A DNA stretch of 64,000 bases, taken from Clostridia bacterium (GTDB lineage Bacteria > Bacillota > Clostridia > Christensenellales > Pumilibacteraceae). This document shows, piece by piece, positions 8,462 to 15,666 of the stretch; position 1 is the stretch's first letter, and each line of letters begins with the position of its first letter. Where the stretch lies: NCBI GenBank assembly GCA_017500845.1, contig JAFVXY010000022.1, positions 1-64,000 on the forward strand. The letters are read 5' to 3'. A model generated the notes under the pieces. The model was not told where the DNA came from. It did not search any database and saw nothing but the letters and a program-made list of their open reading frames with translations. The translations under genes and the position numbers were made by a program.

Positions 8462-9289
8462 ATGAACAGTATTACGCTTAAAGCATACGGCAAAATCAAT
8501 TTGTCGCTTAATATAACGGGGCTAAGGGGAAAATTCCATACTCTCGATTCTGTGGTGGCTTCGGTGTCGGTTTGCGACACCATTACCGAAACAAAGCGAA
8601 ACGACAAAAGGGTAAGCCTTACTTTTAACGCTCCGTTTACGCCGCAAAATAATACGGTTAACCTCGCTGTAAACGAGCTGATTAGCCGCTTTGGTGAGTT
8701 TGGCGCAGATATAACCGTAGACAAGCGCTTGCCGCTTGCTGGCGGAATGGGTGGCTCATCTGCCGATGCGGCAGGCGTAATCGTAGCTTTATGTAAGCTT
8801 TACGGGTTTGGCGGCGACGGCTTGGCGGCTTCGGCGGCAGTAGGCTCGGATGTGCTGTATATGACGAGGGGTGGCTATGCTCGGCTTATGGGAATCGGTG
8901 ACGAGGTACAATTCTTTGATTGCAAGGCAAGGCACTCTCTTGTGTATATTTGCGGAGATGGCGTGCTTACAAGTAGGGTTTACTCGCAATACGACAGCCT
9001 TGGCGGCGACGGATGTGTGGATAACGACCGCTTGATTAGTGCGCTAAAAGAGGGCAAAAAGCCTATTCTTGGCAATATGCTTACACGCTCGGCTTGCTCA
9101 CTTAGCAGTCAAATTCAAAAGAACTTGGACGCGCTTGAAAAAATCAATTTGCGCCCAAGTATGACGGGTAGCGGCTCTACCGTGTATGCGCTGTCTGACT
9201 GCCCCGAGGATGACGTAGCTAAGCTTAAAGAGCTTGGAATCACGGCTCACACAGCGGTTACATTACCTTTTGGGATAGAATTTATATAA
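8462..9289 (+). CDS. ispE: 4-diphosphocytidyl-2-C-methyl-D-erythritol kinase
   Basis: GHMP kinase of the non-mevalonate isoprenoid pathway, phosphorylating CDP-ME. 275 residues. N-terminal AYGKINLSLNI and the ATP loop PLAGGMGGSSADAAG (near residue 91) are diagnostic, and MTGSGSTVYAL is the third GHMP motif. The first residues fit the family start, yet there is no usable ribosome binding site: AAGGG ends one base before the ATG, and the -10 box lies only six bases away. The message therefore appears leaderless. Confidence 0.94.
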   Translation: MNSITLKAYGKINLSLNITGLRGKFHTLDSVVASVSVCDTITETKRNDKRVSLTFNAPFTPQNNTVNLAVNELISRFGEFGADITVDKRLPLAGGMGGSSADAAGVIVALCKLYGFGGDGLAASAAVGSDVLYMTRGGYARLMGIGDEVQFFDCKARHSLVYICGDGVLTSRVYSQYDSLGGDGCVDNDRLISALKEGKKPILGNMLTRSACSLSSQIQKNLDALEKINLRPSMTGSGSTVYALSDCPEDDVAKLKELGITAHTAVTLPFGIEFI

Positions 9290-9294
9290 TAAAC

Positions 9295-9326
9295 AACCGT
9301 CCTTATAAGATTAAGGGCGGTTTTAT
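9295..9326 (+). terminator. Terminator after ispE
   Basis: AACCGTCCTT (9295-9304) pairs with AAGGGCGGTT (9313-9322, one G-U pair), followed by TTATAT. Confidence 0.75.
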
Positions 9327-9398
9327 ATAAAAAGAAGATATAGTGCCGAATTTTAAGAATGATTATTGTAAACTGTAAAAAATTTTTTATTGTTCTTA

Positions 9399-9422
9399 TT
9401 TATGCGCAAGTTTATGCGCAAG
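9399..9422. repeat. Perfect 12-bp tandem direct repeat
   Basis: TTTATGCGCAAG occurs twice back to back (9399-9410 and 9411-9422) in the gap after ispE, next to the structured repeat. No gene is attached to it. Confidence 0.7.
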
Positions 9423-9469
9423 AATAGGCTTGATTAGCATACAAAGTTCACCACACAATATAACCAATG

Positions 9470-9662
9470 CCTGCCCCCGCTGTCATCCAGAACGCAAGCG
9501 AAGGATCTAGTGGGGCAGTCCCACGTGTGGGTCAATGTTAGAAAAATTAGTCCCTGCGCAACGGTAGTATTTTTAGCATACCCACGCTCGCCGCGCCCAA
9601 AACAGGCTTTGCCTGTCATTGCGAGCGCAAGCGCGGCAATCTCAAAATCCCAAGAGATTGTT
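9470..9662. repeat. Structured dispersed intergenic repeat
   Basis: About 190 bp between ispE and the next gene, with two related arms: TCATCCAGAACGCAAGCGAA near 9483 and TCATTGCGAGCGCAAGCG near 9616. Nested inverted repeats are CCCAC-GT-GTGGG (9520-9531), ACAGGC-TTT-GCCTGT (9602-9616) and AATCTC...GAGATT (9638-9659). The wording resembles TCATTGCGAG...GCGGCAATCT elements that recur between genes in many bacteria, and the small frames crossing it look like chance translations. With this element, the 12-bp tandem repeat and the flanking terminator and promoter, the 517-bp gap contains no gene I can support. Confidence 0.6.
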
Positions 9663-9738
9663 ATGTTGGTCAAGAACAGCCTTTACTTACAAAAATTTAC
9701 GTAATTTATAACATTTTACATAAATTTTCAACTAAATC

Positions 9739-9767
9739 TTGACAACATTATGAATTGGTGGTAGACT
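9739..9767 (+). promoter_or_regulatory. Sigma-A promoter of the PrcB-like gene
   Basis: TTGACA 9739-9744, 17-bp spacer, TAGACT 9762-9767 with TGG extension. Confidence 0.65.
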
Positions 9768-9783
9768 GATTAGAATAATCAGT
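9765..9783. promoter_or_regulatory. Palindromic operator candidate
   Basis: ACTGATTA-GAA-TAATCAGT: two perfect 8-base arms around a 3-base spacer, covering the end of the -10 and the predicted start of transcription. A bound dimer would block initiation. No regulator gene is adjacent. Confidence 0.55.
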
Positions 9784-9806
9784 AATAAAATATATAGAGG
9801 TAGTTA

Positions 9807-10355
9807 ATGGTAAAAAAAATTATTGTCCCTATAGTGGCGACTATACTGGTGGTAGTTATAGCTGTAGTAGGTGTCAATATTTATAATAATCACAATACAC
9901 TTAGTTATGAACTGTATACCGAAGCAGAGCCTTGGATTTATGAGTCATATTTGGAAAACAACAAGGTTTATGGTGCACATTATAAAATTCCTAATTACAA
10001 TCCTGACGAGGATGGGTGGGGTTCTAAATATTATGTGGACGAAACATCACCCAAAACAAGAACTGTAGTTATCACAGACGAGGAAGCCTTTAATGAAATT
10101 TTTAAGGAAGGTGACTTGGATGTAGATTATAATAAGGAAATGCTAATATTGCATATTTTTGTAGATATTTCTCCGGCAAGCTTTTATAAAATCGCCAAAA
10201 TAGAGTTAGATGACGAGCAAGTGTTAAGAGTTTATTACAAAGAAAAAGAAGGTACCGAAAATCTGCTTGCCGGGATGCGGCCCAATCCAACTTGCTTTTT
10301 GGTAAAGATGAAAAAAACAGACGTTACGGCTGTGGAGTTTGTTGAAGAAAGATAA
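9807..10355 (+). CDS. Membrane-anchored protein with PrcB-like C-terminal domain
   Basis: 182 residues: N-terminal membrane anchor (about 4-26) with no lipobox, then an extracytoplasmic domain. The stretch VVITDEEAFNEIF, then VDYNKEMLILHIF, then CFLVKMKK resembles the C-terminal domain of the PrcB family (a partner of a Treponema protease), but the match is by eye. Ribosome binding site AGAGGTAG upstream of the ATG. The gene is isolated between a non-coding repeat region and sporulation genes and is A+T-richer than its neighbours, suggesting recent acquisition. Function unknown. Confidence 0.6.
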   Translation: MVKKIIVPIVATILVVVIAVVGVNIYNNHNTLSYELYTEAEPWIYESYLENNKVYGAHYKIPNYNPDEDGWGSKYYVDETSPKTRTVVITDEEAFNEIFKEGDLDVDYNKEMLILHIFVDISPASFYKIAKIELDDEQVLRVYYKEKEGTENLLAGMRPNPTCFLVKMKKTDVTAVEFVEER

Positions 10356-10368
10356 ACGGAGAAGGGAT

Positions 10369-10425
10369 ATGAGAACAAAATTTGCAATAATACTATGCGC
10401 TATTATAATGGAGAATTGTTTGTAG
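10369..10425 (+). other. Possible 18-codon remnant of an exported protein
   Basis: GGAGAAGGG followed by ATG and MRTKFAIILCAIIMENCL, then stop. It looks like the start of a signal or membrane segment that breaks off. A second mini-frame with GGAG lies at 10432-10464. Either decay of a gene or chance. Confidence 0.2.
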
Positions 10426-10477
10426 GGAGTTATGTTTAGTAATATTGCGCAAGCGAGGTTATAAAAATTAAGCAAAG

Positions 10478-10514
10478 CGTGCTTATGGGTAAAATACCTG
10501 TAAGCACGTTTTTT
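10478..10514 (+). terminator. Terminator after the PrcB-like gene
   Basis: CGTGCTTA (10478-10485) pairs with TAAGCACG (10501-10508), with an inner GGTAAAATACC hairpin, followed by six T. Confidence 0.8.
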
Positions 10515-10652
10515 GTTGGTGATTTTAGAGTGGAGTTACTTTGCATATTGTGCTTTTTTATGCGCTAAAAAAGCACCAAAAAAGCGCCGGGACAAAAATA
10601 GGGCTCCCGCAAAAAGCTGACTTTTTGTGGAAAGCGGAGCTAACAAAATATT

Positions 10653-10680
10653 GTATAAAAAAATTAAAAGTGTCAATAAT
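10653..10680 (+). promoter_or_regulatory. Forespore (sigma-F-type) promoter candidate
   Basis: GTATA at 10653-10657, 14-bp gap, GTCAATAAT at 10672-10680. The same boxes with the same gap precede the spoIIQ-like gene. GTATA fits the sigma-F -35 (GYWTA), and GTCAATAAT fits most of its -10 pattern. Confidence 0.5.
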
Positions 10681-10687
10681 CCTTGCT

Positions 10688-11074
10688 ATGCGAAGATTAG
10701 TGGCACTTTTTGGCGTGTGTTTGCTTGTTATTGGCATACGCCTTTATAACAACGGCTTGCTGTGTTGCGGCTACGAGGGCAAAATTTCGGTAGGCGAGTA
10801 CGACCCGATAAGGATAGAAGCACCTTTGCTTATAGACGGAGCGCATAGGATAGATATAGATGGGGCAGACTTTGCCGTTGCCGAGGATATAATAGATAAT
10901 TTGTGTGGAAGGGTCGTTCATTCCGAGGTGGTGGACGGCGTTCAAATTCTTTACGCCTACTGCTTGCGCCTTGGGGAGCCAATCGTGGTTTTTGGGCAAA
11001 GGGTCAATCTTATGATTGCCGTAAAAGACAATGGCGTGGCGGCAGGAACGCCGCTATTGTATGGAAGCTACTAA
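10688..11074 (+). CDS. Small signal-anchored protein, probable forespore gene
   Basis: 128 residues from ATG 10688; the frame is open further upstream, but that part crosses the promoter and looks non-coding. Residues 4-20 form a signal or anchor helix; the rest is a small extracytoplasmic domain ending GQRVNLMIAVKDNGVAAGTPLLYGSY. That end recalls the C-terminal strands of YwmB-type proteins found near spoIID/spoIIQ in other Firmicutes, but the protein is much shorter, so I leave the name open. It shares a sigma-F-like promoter pattern with the next gene, which places it in the forespore programme. No clear ribosome binding site. Confidence 0.55.
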   Translation: MRRLVALFGVCLLVIGIRLYNNGLLCCGYEGKISVGEYDPIRIEAPLLIDGAHRIDIDGADFAVAEDIIDNLCGRVVHSEVVDGVQILYAYCLRLGEPIVVFGQRVNLMIAVKDNGVAAGTPLLYGSY

Positions 11075-11106
11075 TCGTTAGTCTTGCTAAAAAATTTATT
11101 TTCAAC

Positions 11107-11134
11107 GTATAAAACAGCCAAAAGCGTCAATAAT
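11107..11134 (+). promoter_or_regulatory. Forespore (sigma-F-type) promoter of the spoIIQ-like gene
   Basis: GTATA 11107-11111, 14-bp gap, GTCAATAAT 11126-11134, copying the layout at 10653-10680. spoIIQ is a sigma-F gene in Bacillus and Clostridioides. Confidence 0.6.
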
Positions 11135-11154
11135 CGTTGTGTCAGGAGGTAGGT

Positions 11155-11751
11155 ATGAAAACTTATAATACAAGGTCGAAGGCAAAGAACAAGCAAAGTC
11201 TTATAGCTTTTATTGTGGGCGTGGGACTGATTTTGGTAGCGGTGATTATTACGCTTGTCGTAACGCTTCCCGCAGGTGGCGACGAGCCGGTGGATGGTCC
11301 CAACGTTATTGAGCCGAGCAACGATCAAGCACAGCAATACGTGATGCCGCTTAGCGAGTACACGCTTGGTCAGGATTTTTCGGACAAGCTGGTTTATAAT
11401 CAAACGCTTAAGCAGTGGCGCACCCACAACGGTGTAGACTTTATTGCGGCAAAGGGCGCCGAGGTTATGGCAATTTTTGGCGGCACGGTAGAGAGCGTAG
11501 AATCAACGACGCTCGAGGGAACCGTGATTACTATCAAGCACAAGGACGGCGTTACGGCAATTTACAAGTCGCTTTCTACCGACGTAAAGGTAGAAGCAGG
11601 GCAGTCGGTAAGTGCAGGTGACGTTATAGGCACCGTTGACGAAACGATGGTAACCGAGAAGAACGAGGGTGCTCATTTGCACCTCGAAACCAAAAAGGAC
11701 GGCCAGTATATCAGTCCGCTTTCGCTTTTACCCGAAGGCTCGGATAAATAG
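11155..11751 (+). CDS. spoIIQ: SpoIIQ-like M23 (LytM) metalloprotein
   Basis: 198 residues; AGGAGGT at 11144-11150 sets the ATG at 11155. One membrane segment (about 17-38) followed by a LytM/M23 domain. Both zinc motifs are complete: H91-N-G-V-D95 and H175-L-H177. In B. subtilis SpoIIQ the site is degenerate, whereas clostridial SpoIIQ keeps it, so this copy should be able to bind zinc. SpoIIQ sits in the forespore membrane and pairs with SpoIIIAH to hold the engulfing membranes together. The single anchor, size, sigma-F-like promoter and neighbouring germination operon favour SpoIIQ over a general cell-wall hydrolase. Confidence 0.75.
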   Translation: MKTYNTRSKAKNKQSLIAFIVGVGLILVAVIITLVVTLPAGGDEPVDGPNVIEPSNDQAQQYVMPLSEYTLGQDFSDKLVYNQTLKQWRTHNGVDFIAAKGAEVMAIFGGTVESVESTTLEGTVITIKHKDGVTAIYKSLSTDVKVEAGQSVSAGDVIGTVDETMVTEKNEGAHLHLETKKDGQYISPLSLLPEGSDK

Positions 11752-11775
11752 CATTACAATCAGTATTGACAAAAA

Positions 11776-11802
11776 ATGGGCATAGCGTATGCTCATTTTT
11801 TT
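11776..11802 (+). terminator. Terminator after spoIIQ
   Basis: ATGGGCATA (11776-11784), loop GCG, TATGCTCAT (11788-11796), then T-run. Confidence 0.8.
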
Positions 11803-11805
11803 GTC

Positions 11806-11833
11806 GTATGGTAATACAAAAACTTACATATAA
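11806..11833 (+). promoter_or_regulatory. Sigma-G-like promoter of the ger operon
   Basis: GTATG 11806-11810, 16-bp gap, CATATAA 11827-11833, close to the sigma-G pattern (GMATR ... CATNHTA). ger receptor operons are sigma-G dependent. The ATG follows 11 bases later without a clear ribosome binding site. Confidence 0.4.
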
Positions 11834-11844
11834 TAAGGCTAAAT

Positions 11845-13269
11845 ATGAATTACGAGAAGATTTTAGGACAATTTGCAACGGATAAAAATATAGTCGTTCG
11901 TGACGTAAGGGTGGGTAAAAGCACGTACAAGCTTTTGTTTGCGCCCGAGCTTACGGACGGGCTTGCCGTGCGCAGTATGATAAAGGCGCTGCAACGCTTT
12001 GGCGCAGATGCAAGCACTGCCACCCAAATCAAGGACGCCGTCTTACACTCAACCGAGGCGGAAATTGTGGACGACGAGGCGGAGGCTATGGAGTCGCTTC
12101 TAAGCGGTGACGGCTTGCTTTTCGTGCAGGACGGAGTTTTGCAAATCAATGTGCGAAAGTACGAAAAGCGTTCAGTAGAAGAGCCGCCCACCGAGACGGT
12201 TATGCGCGGACCGCGAGAGGGCTTTATCGAGGATTTACGTACCAACCTTGGACTTATTCAGCGTAGACTACGTACGCCTGCCCTTGGTATCGAAAAGTAC
12301 AGAGTGGGGCGTGTAAGCTCAACCAACGTGGCGCTTGTTTATATTTCGACGATTGCACAGCCCGAGCTTATAGATGAGGTGCGAAAGCGACTTAACAAAA
12401 TAGATATCGACTGTCTTATCGACAGCCATTACCTTCAGCCGCTACTTGAGGACCATCCGTTTTCTATCTTTCATCAGTCGGGTGTAACCGAAAAGCCTGA
12501 CGTGGTGTGTGCAAAGCTACTCGAGGGCAGAGTCGCGCTTATCGTGGACGGCTCGCCGATGGTGCTAACCGTGCCGTTTATGTTTATAGAGGATATACAA
12601 AGCAGCGAGGACTATTACGAAAGGAATGCGTTTTCTACCTTTTTGCGAATAATGCGCCTTATTGCGCTGTTTTTCGGTGTGGCGTTGCCTGCGATATTTG
12701 TTGCGATAGAGATGTTCCATCAAGAGGTTATACCGGTGCGCTTTTTGACGACGCTGATGAACGCAACCGAAGGAATACCTTTGCCGCCATTGCCCGAGAT
12801 ACTTTTCGTGCTGTTGCTTTTTGAGATTATCCGAGAGGCAAGCGTGCGAATGCCCCGTGCAGTCGGTATGGCGATGAGCATTGTAGGTGCGCTCGTGCTT
12901 GGCGAAACGGCTGTAAACGCAGGAATCATCAGCTCGCCTGCCGTGATGGTGGTGGCACTAAGCTCAATTTCGCTGTATACAGTGCCCAACGAGGTGGGAA
13001 CGATGAGTCTAATTAGAATAGTTTTGATTTTTGCGGGCGGCTTTTTGGGCTTCTTTGGACTTATTATTTCGGCAATGTTTTTTATATACCTTATGTGCAG
13101 TTTGGACAGCTTTGGCGTATCGTATACCGCACCGTTTGCGCCAATAGTGGGGGACGACCTTAAGGACGCTATTGTGCGTGCTCCTATACCTACGCTAAGC
13201 ACGAGGCCAAAATCTATTCCCAACATAAACAATGTTAGGCAAGGGGAGGATATATGCGAAAACGAATAG
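11845..13269 (+). CDS. Spore germination receptor subunit A (GerA family)
   Basis: 474 residues. Soluble N-terminal region (about 1-240) followed by about five membrane helices (about 265-420), as in GerAA/GerKA. Family segments include GFIEDLRTNLGLIQRRLR, DGSPMVLTVPFMFIEDIQSSEDYY and PPLPEILFVLLLFEIIREA. It forms part of the germinant receptor in the inner spore membrane, with the B subunit (permease-like) and C subunit. The next gene overlaps its end by 16 bp, so the three ger genes are one operon. Confidence 0.92.
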   Translation: MNYEKILGQFATDKNIVVRDVRVGKSTYKLLFAPELTDGLAVRSMIKALQRFGADASTATQIKDAVLHSTEAEIVDDEAEAMESLLSGDGLLFVQDGVLQINVRKYEKRSVEEPPTETVMRGPREGFIEDLRTNLGLIQRRLRTPALGIEKYRVGRVSSTNVALVYISTIAQPELIDEVRKRLNKIDIDCLIDSHYLQPLLEDHPFSIFHQSGVTEKPDVVCAKLLEGRVALIVDGSPMVLTVPFMFIEDIQSSEDYYERNAFSTFLRIMRLIALFFGVALPAIFVAIEMFHQEVIPVRFLTTLMNATEGIPLPPLPEILFVLLLFEIIREASVRMPRAVGMAMSIVGALVLGETAVNAGIISSPAVMVVALSSISLYTVPNEVGTMSLIRIVLIFAGGFLGFFGLIISAMFFIYLMCSLDSFGVSYTAPFAPIVGDDLKDAIVRAPIPTLSTRPKSIPNINNVRQGEDICENE

Positions 13270-14372
13270 ACGGTAGTCAGCTTTCTGTACTTGTCTTTGT
13301 CGCCGTGATGGCTCTTAAAATTTTTATGGCGCCCGGACTGCTTATAAAATACGCAGGCAGGGACGGCTGGATAGGCATGGCGATTTACGTTGCCTTCGAG
13401 CTTTTAATACTCCTTATGATACTGTTTATAATCAAGCTCAATAAAAAATCTCTGTACGAGGTGCTTTGTGATTCGCTCGGCAAGGTTATTGCAAAGGTCA
13501 TTTTGGCGGTGTTTTGCGTCCTGCTTTTTATCAAGCTGATTATGATGTGCGGCGAGGTTGAGCTGTTTTTTACCACCAGTATGCTAAACAGCATAAAATA
13601 CGTGGTTTGCTTTATCTTTTTGCTTATGCTTTTGGTCTTCTTTTGCTACAAGGGGCTTACGCCGCTAAGCAGAATGGCGCAAATCTTTTTTCCGTTCGTG
13701 CTTGCGGCATTGGGAATTTTGTTTTTGCTCACTATCCAAAACCTTGACCTGCGCGGACTTATGCCCATCACGGCGGACGGCGCCGAAATCGCCACCAACA
13801 TGGCGATGTTCCCTATGTGGTTTGGTGACGTGGCGGTTTTGTTGGGGCTTACTGGCAAGGTTAAGCAACGCAAGCGGTTGGTGCTAAAGGGAATGCTTAC
13901 AGGCGGCATTTCTGGCGCGATTGTAATGTATTTTGCTATCGTTTTGTTTGCCGCATACGGCGACTACCCTGTGATTATAGACTACGGGCACAACATAAGC
14001 AATATGGTGGTGTATTCGTCGGGCAGTTATCTTTTTGGCAGATTCGATATCCCCATATTTTGCATTTTAATGATTTCCATCTTCGTGCAAATTGCCCTCA
14101 CCTTTTTTACAATTACGCAGTTTTGCGGCGATATCGTCGAAAGGGGAAGCTCTGTCGTGTGGGCGATTGCTGTGGCGATAATACTGTTTATAATGAGTCA
14201 ATTCGTGTTTAACAACAAGACTGAGCTATTTAATCTCGGCACAAGCTGGCCGAGATGGCTGTGCCTTGCGATAGAAATCATTTTGCCCGTGCTGGTGCTT
14301 GTCGTATCGATAATCAATAAAAGGAGAACGAAAAATGAAAATGACGTACAAACGCAGAATTCTGATTCTTAA
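13254..14372 (+). CDS. Spore germination receptor subunit B (GerB/endospore permease family)
   Basis: 372 residues with about ten hydrophobic helices; member of the APC-superfamily spore germination permeases that bind the germinant. Starts inside the end of the A gene, after AGGGGAGG, and overlaps the C gene by 38 bp, so subunit ratios are set by translational coupling. The order A-B-C is the classic ger order. Confidence 0.9.
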   Translation: MRKRIDGSQLSVLVFVAVMALKIFMAPGLLIKYAGRDGWIGMAIYVAFELLILLMILFIIKLNKKSLYEVLCDSLGKVIAKVILAVFCVLLFIKLIMMCGEVELFFTTSMLNSIKYVVCFIFLLMLLVFFCYKGLTPLSRMAQIFFPFVLAALGILFLLTIQNLDLRGLMPITADGAEIATNMAMFPMWFGDVAVLLGLTGKVKQRKRLVLKGMLTGGISGAIVMYFAIVLFAAYGDYPVIIDYGHNISNMVVYSSGSYLFGRFDIPIFCILMISIFVQIALTFFTITQFCGDIVERGSSVVWAIAVAIILFIMSQFVFNNKTELFNLGTSWPRWLCLAIEIILPVLVLVVSIINKRRTKNENDVQTQNSDS

Positions 14373-15588
14373 AATTGTTGTTATAGTCTTTTTTGCGCTT
14401 GTCGCTCTCTTTCCGCTTGAGGACACGCCCAGCATAGAAACAAAGACGGCGGTATCGGTTATTGCGTTTGACAACAGTGGGGACAAAAAAGAGGTTTTCG
14501 TGCAGATGACCATTCCTCAGCAGCTTGCGCAAGGCTCGTCAAAGCTGCTTGTTGTCGAGGAGGACGGCAAAACGCTTGCCGAAGCGTTCGAAAAGTTATC
14601 CGTAAAAATCGGTCAGGAAATCGAGCTTGCTCATTGCGGCATAATAATTATGGGTGAGCAGATATGCAAGGATGGCTTTATTGATGAGCTTAATTACTTG
14701 CTTTCCAGCGGTATGATAAGTCCGCAAATATCGCTTTTTAGCTGTGAGGGCAAGGCTAAGGACTTTATGGATAAGCTTAATAAGCATACTCAAACCAACG
14801 GCTCGGCAATATTCGATGTTGCGGCATTTTCCGAAAAATCAATCAACGTACGCACGGTTTCTGCACTTAAGTTCCTCTCTGAAAACAATTTGCCATCGGC
14901 ATCAACGGCTCTTCCGCTTATAGATTTCGAGATGCAACAGGGCAGCGGAAGCAGTGGTGGCGGCGAGGATAGCGGCGGAAGTGGCGGCGGAGGAGGCTCG
15001 CAGGGCGGATCAAGTGGCGGAGGAGGCTCGCAGGGCGGAAGTGGCGGAAGCGAAGAAGCCCCCGAGCTAAAGGAGCTTGAGATTTCGATGATCTTCAAGG
15101 ACGGCAAGTCAGTGGGTAAGATGTCCGAGCTTGGCACTAAGGGAATGAGTATGTTCGATCACAAAAGCAACAAGGGCTACTTCGAGGCGGACAGTGTAAG
15201 CGTTGGCGAAATTATTATTCCTCACGTGCCTATGCAGGTGCGCCGCAAGCAAGGCAATTTAAAGGCGAAGTTTGTTGACGGCGAGCCGGTGCTTACGGCA
15301 GACGTCAAAATTAAGCTGGAGATGGAGTCCACCTTTAACATGAGTCAAAGCCATGACGGCGAGATTAAGGACGAGGCGATGGAAGCGCTGCGCAGTCGAG
15401 TTGAGGAAATCATAATAGAGCAAATCGAGGAGGCGATAAATCAAGGCATAGAGCTTGGTGTGGACGCCCTTGGAATCGAAAACGCCTTTTATAAGCAATG
15501 TAATTCAATGTACAAAATTTACGGCGCACAAGAGGATTTTGTAAAAAAAGTACAAGTAGACTATAAAATAAACATTGAAATAGTATAA
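14335..15588 (+). CDS. Spore germination receptor subunit C (GerC family), variant without lipobox
   Basis: 417 residues; AGGAG at 14321 sets the ATG. The N-terminal helix (about 8-25) is followed by DTPSIETKTAVSVIAFD, the usual first strand of GerC, but there is no Cys at the signal end, whereas GerC proteins are normally lipoproteins. It may remain anchored by an uncleaved helix. Residues about 202-241 are an almost pure Gly/Ser/Gln linker separating the N-terminal domain from the C-terminal domain. The C-terminal part (YKINIEIV end) is normal for the family. Confidence 0.88.
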   Translation: MKMTYKRRILILKIVVIVFFALVALFPLEDTPSIETKTAVSVIAFDNSGDKKEVFVQMTIPQQLAQGSSKLLVVEEDGKTLAEAFEKLSVKIGQEIELAHCGIIIMGEQICKDGFIDELNYLLSSGMISPQISLFSCEGKAKDFMDKLNKHTQTNGSAIFDVAAFSEKSINVRTVSALKFLSENNLPSASTALPLIDFEMQQGSGSSGGGEDSGGSGGGGGSQGGSSGGGGSQGGSGGSEEAPELKELEISMIFKDGKSVGKMSELGTKGMSMFDHKSNKGYFEADSVSVGEIIIPHVPMQVRRKQGNLKAKFVDGEPVLTADVKIKLEMESTFNMSQSHDGEIKDEAMEALRSRVEEIIIEQIEEAINQGIELGVDALGIENAFYKQCNSMYKIYGAQEDFVKKVQVDYKINIEIV

Positions 15589-15604
15589 ATGGTACAAAAA
15601 TGAG

Positions 15605-15633
15605 TTGATTTTTGTGGAATTTAATGCTAAAAT
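15605..15633 (+). promoter_or_regulatory. Sigma-A promoter of tnaA
   Basis: TTGATT 15605-15610, 17-bp spacer, TAAAAT 15628-15633 with TGC extension. The leader of about 27 bases is too short for a TnaC-type attenuator. Confidence 0.65.
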
Positions 15634-15666
15634 AATAGCGTAAAATTATTTTAGAAGGAGATTGAT

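Noticed and set aside
9434..9673. 79-codon minus-strand frame between ispE and the PrcB-like gene
   Set aside because: It is a translation of the dispersed repeat; such frames recur wherever these repeats occur and have no gene signals.
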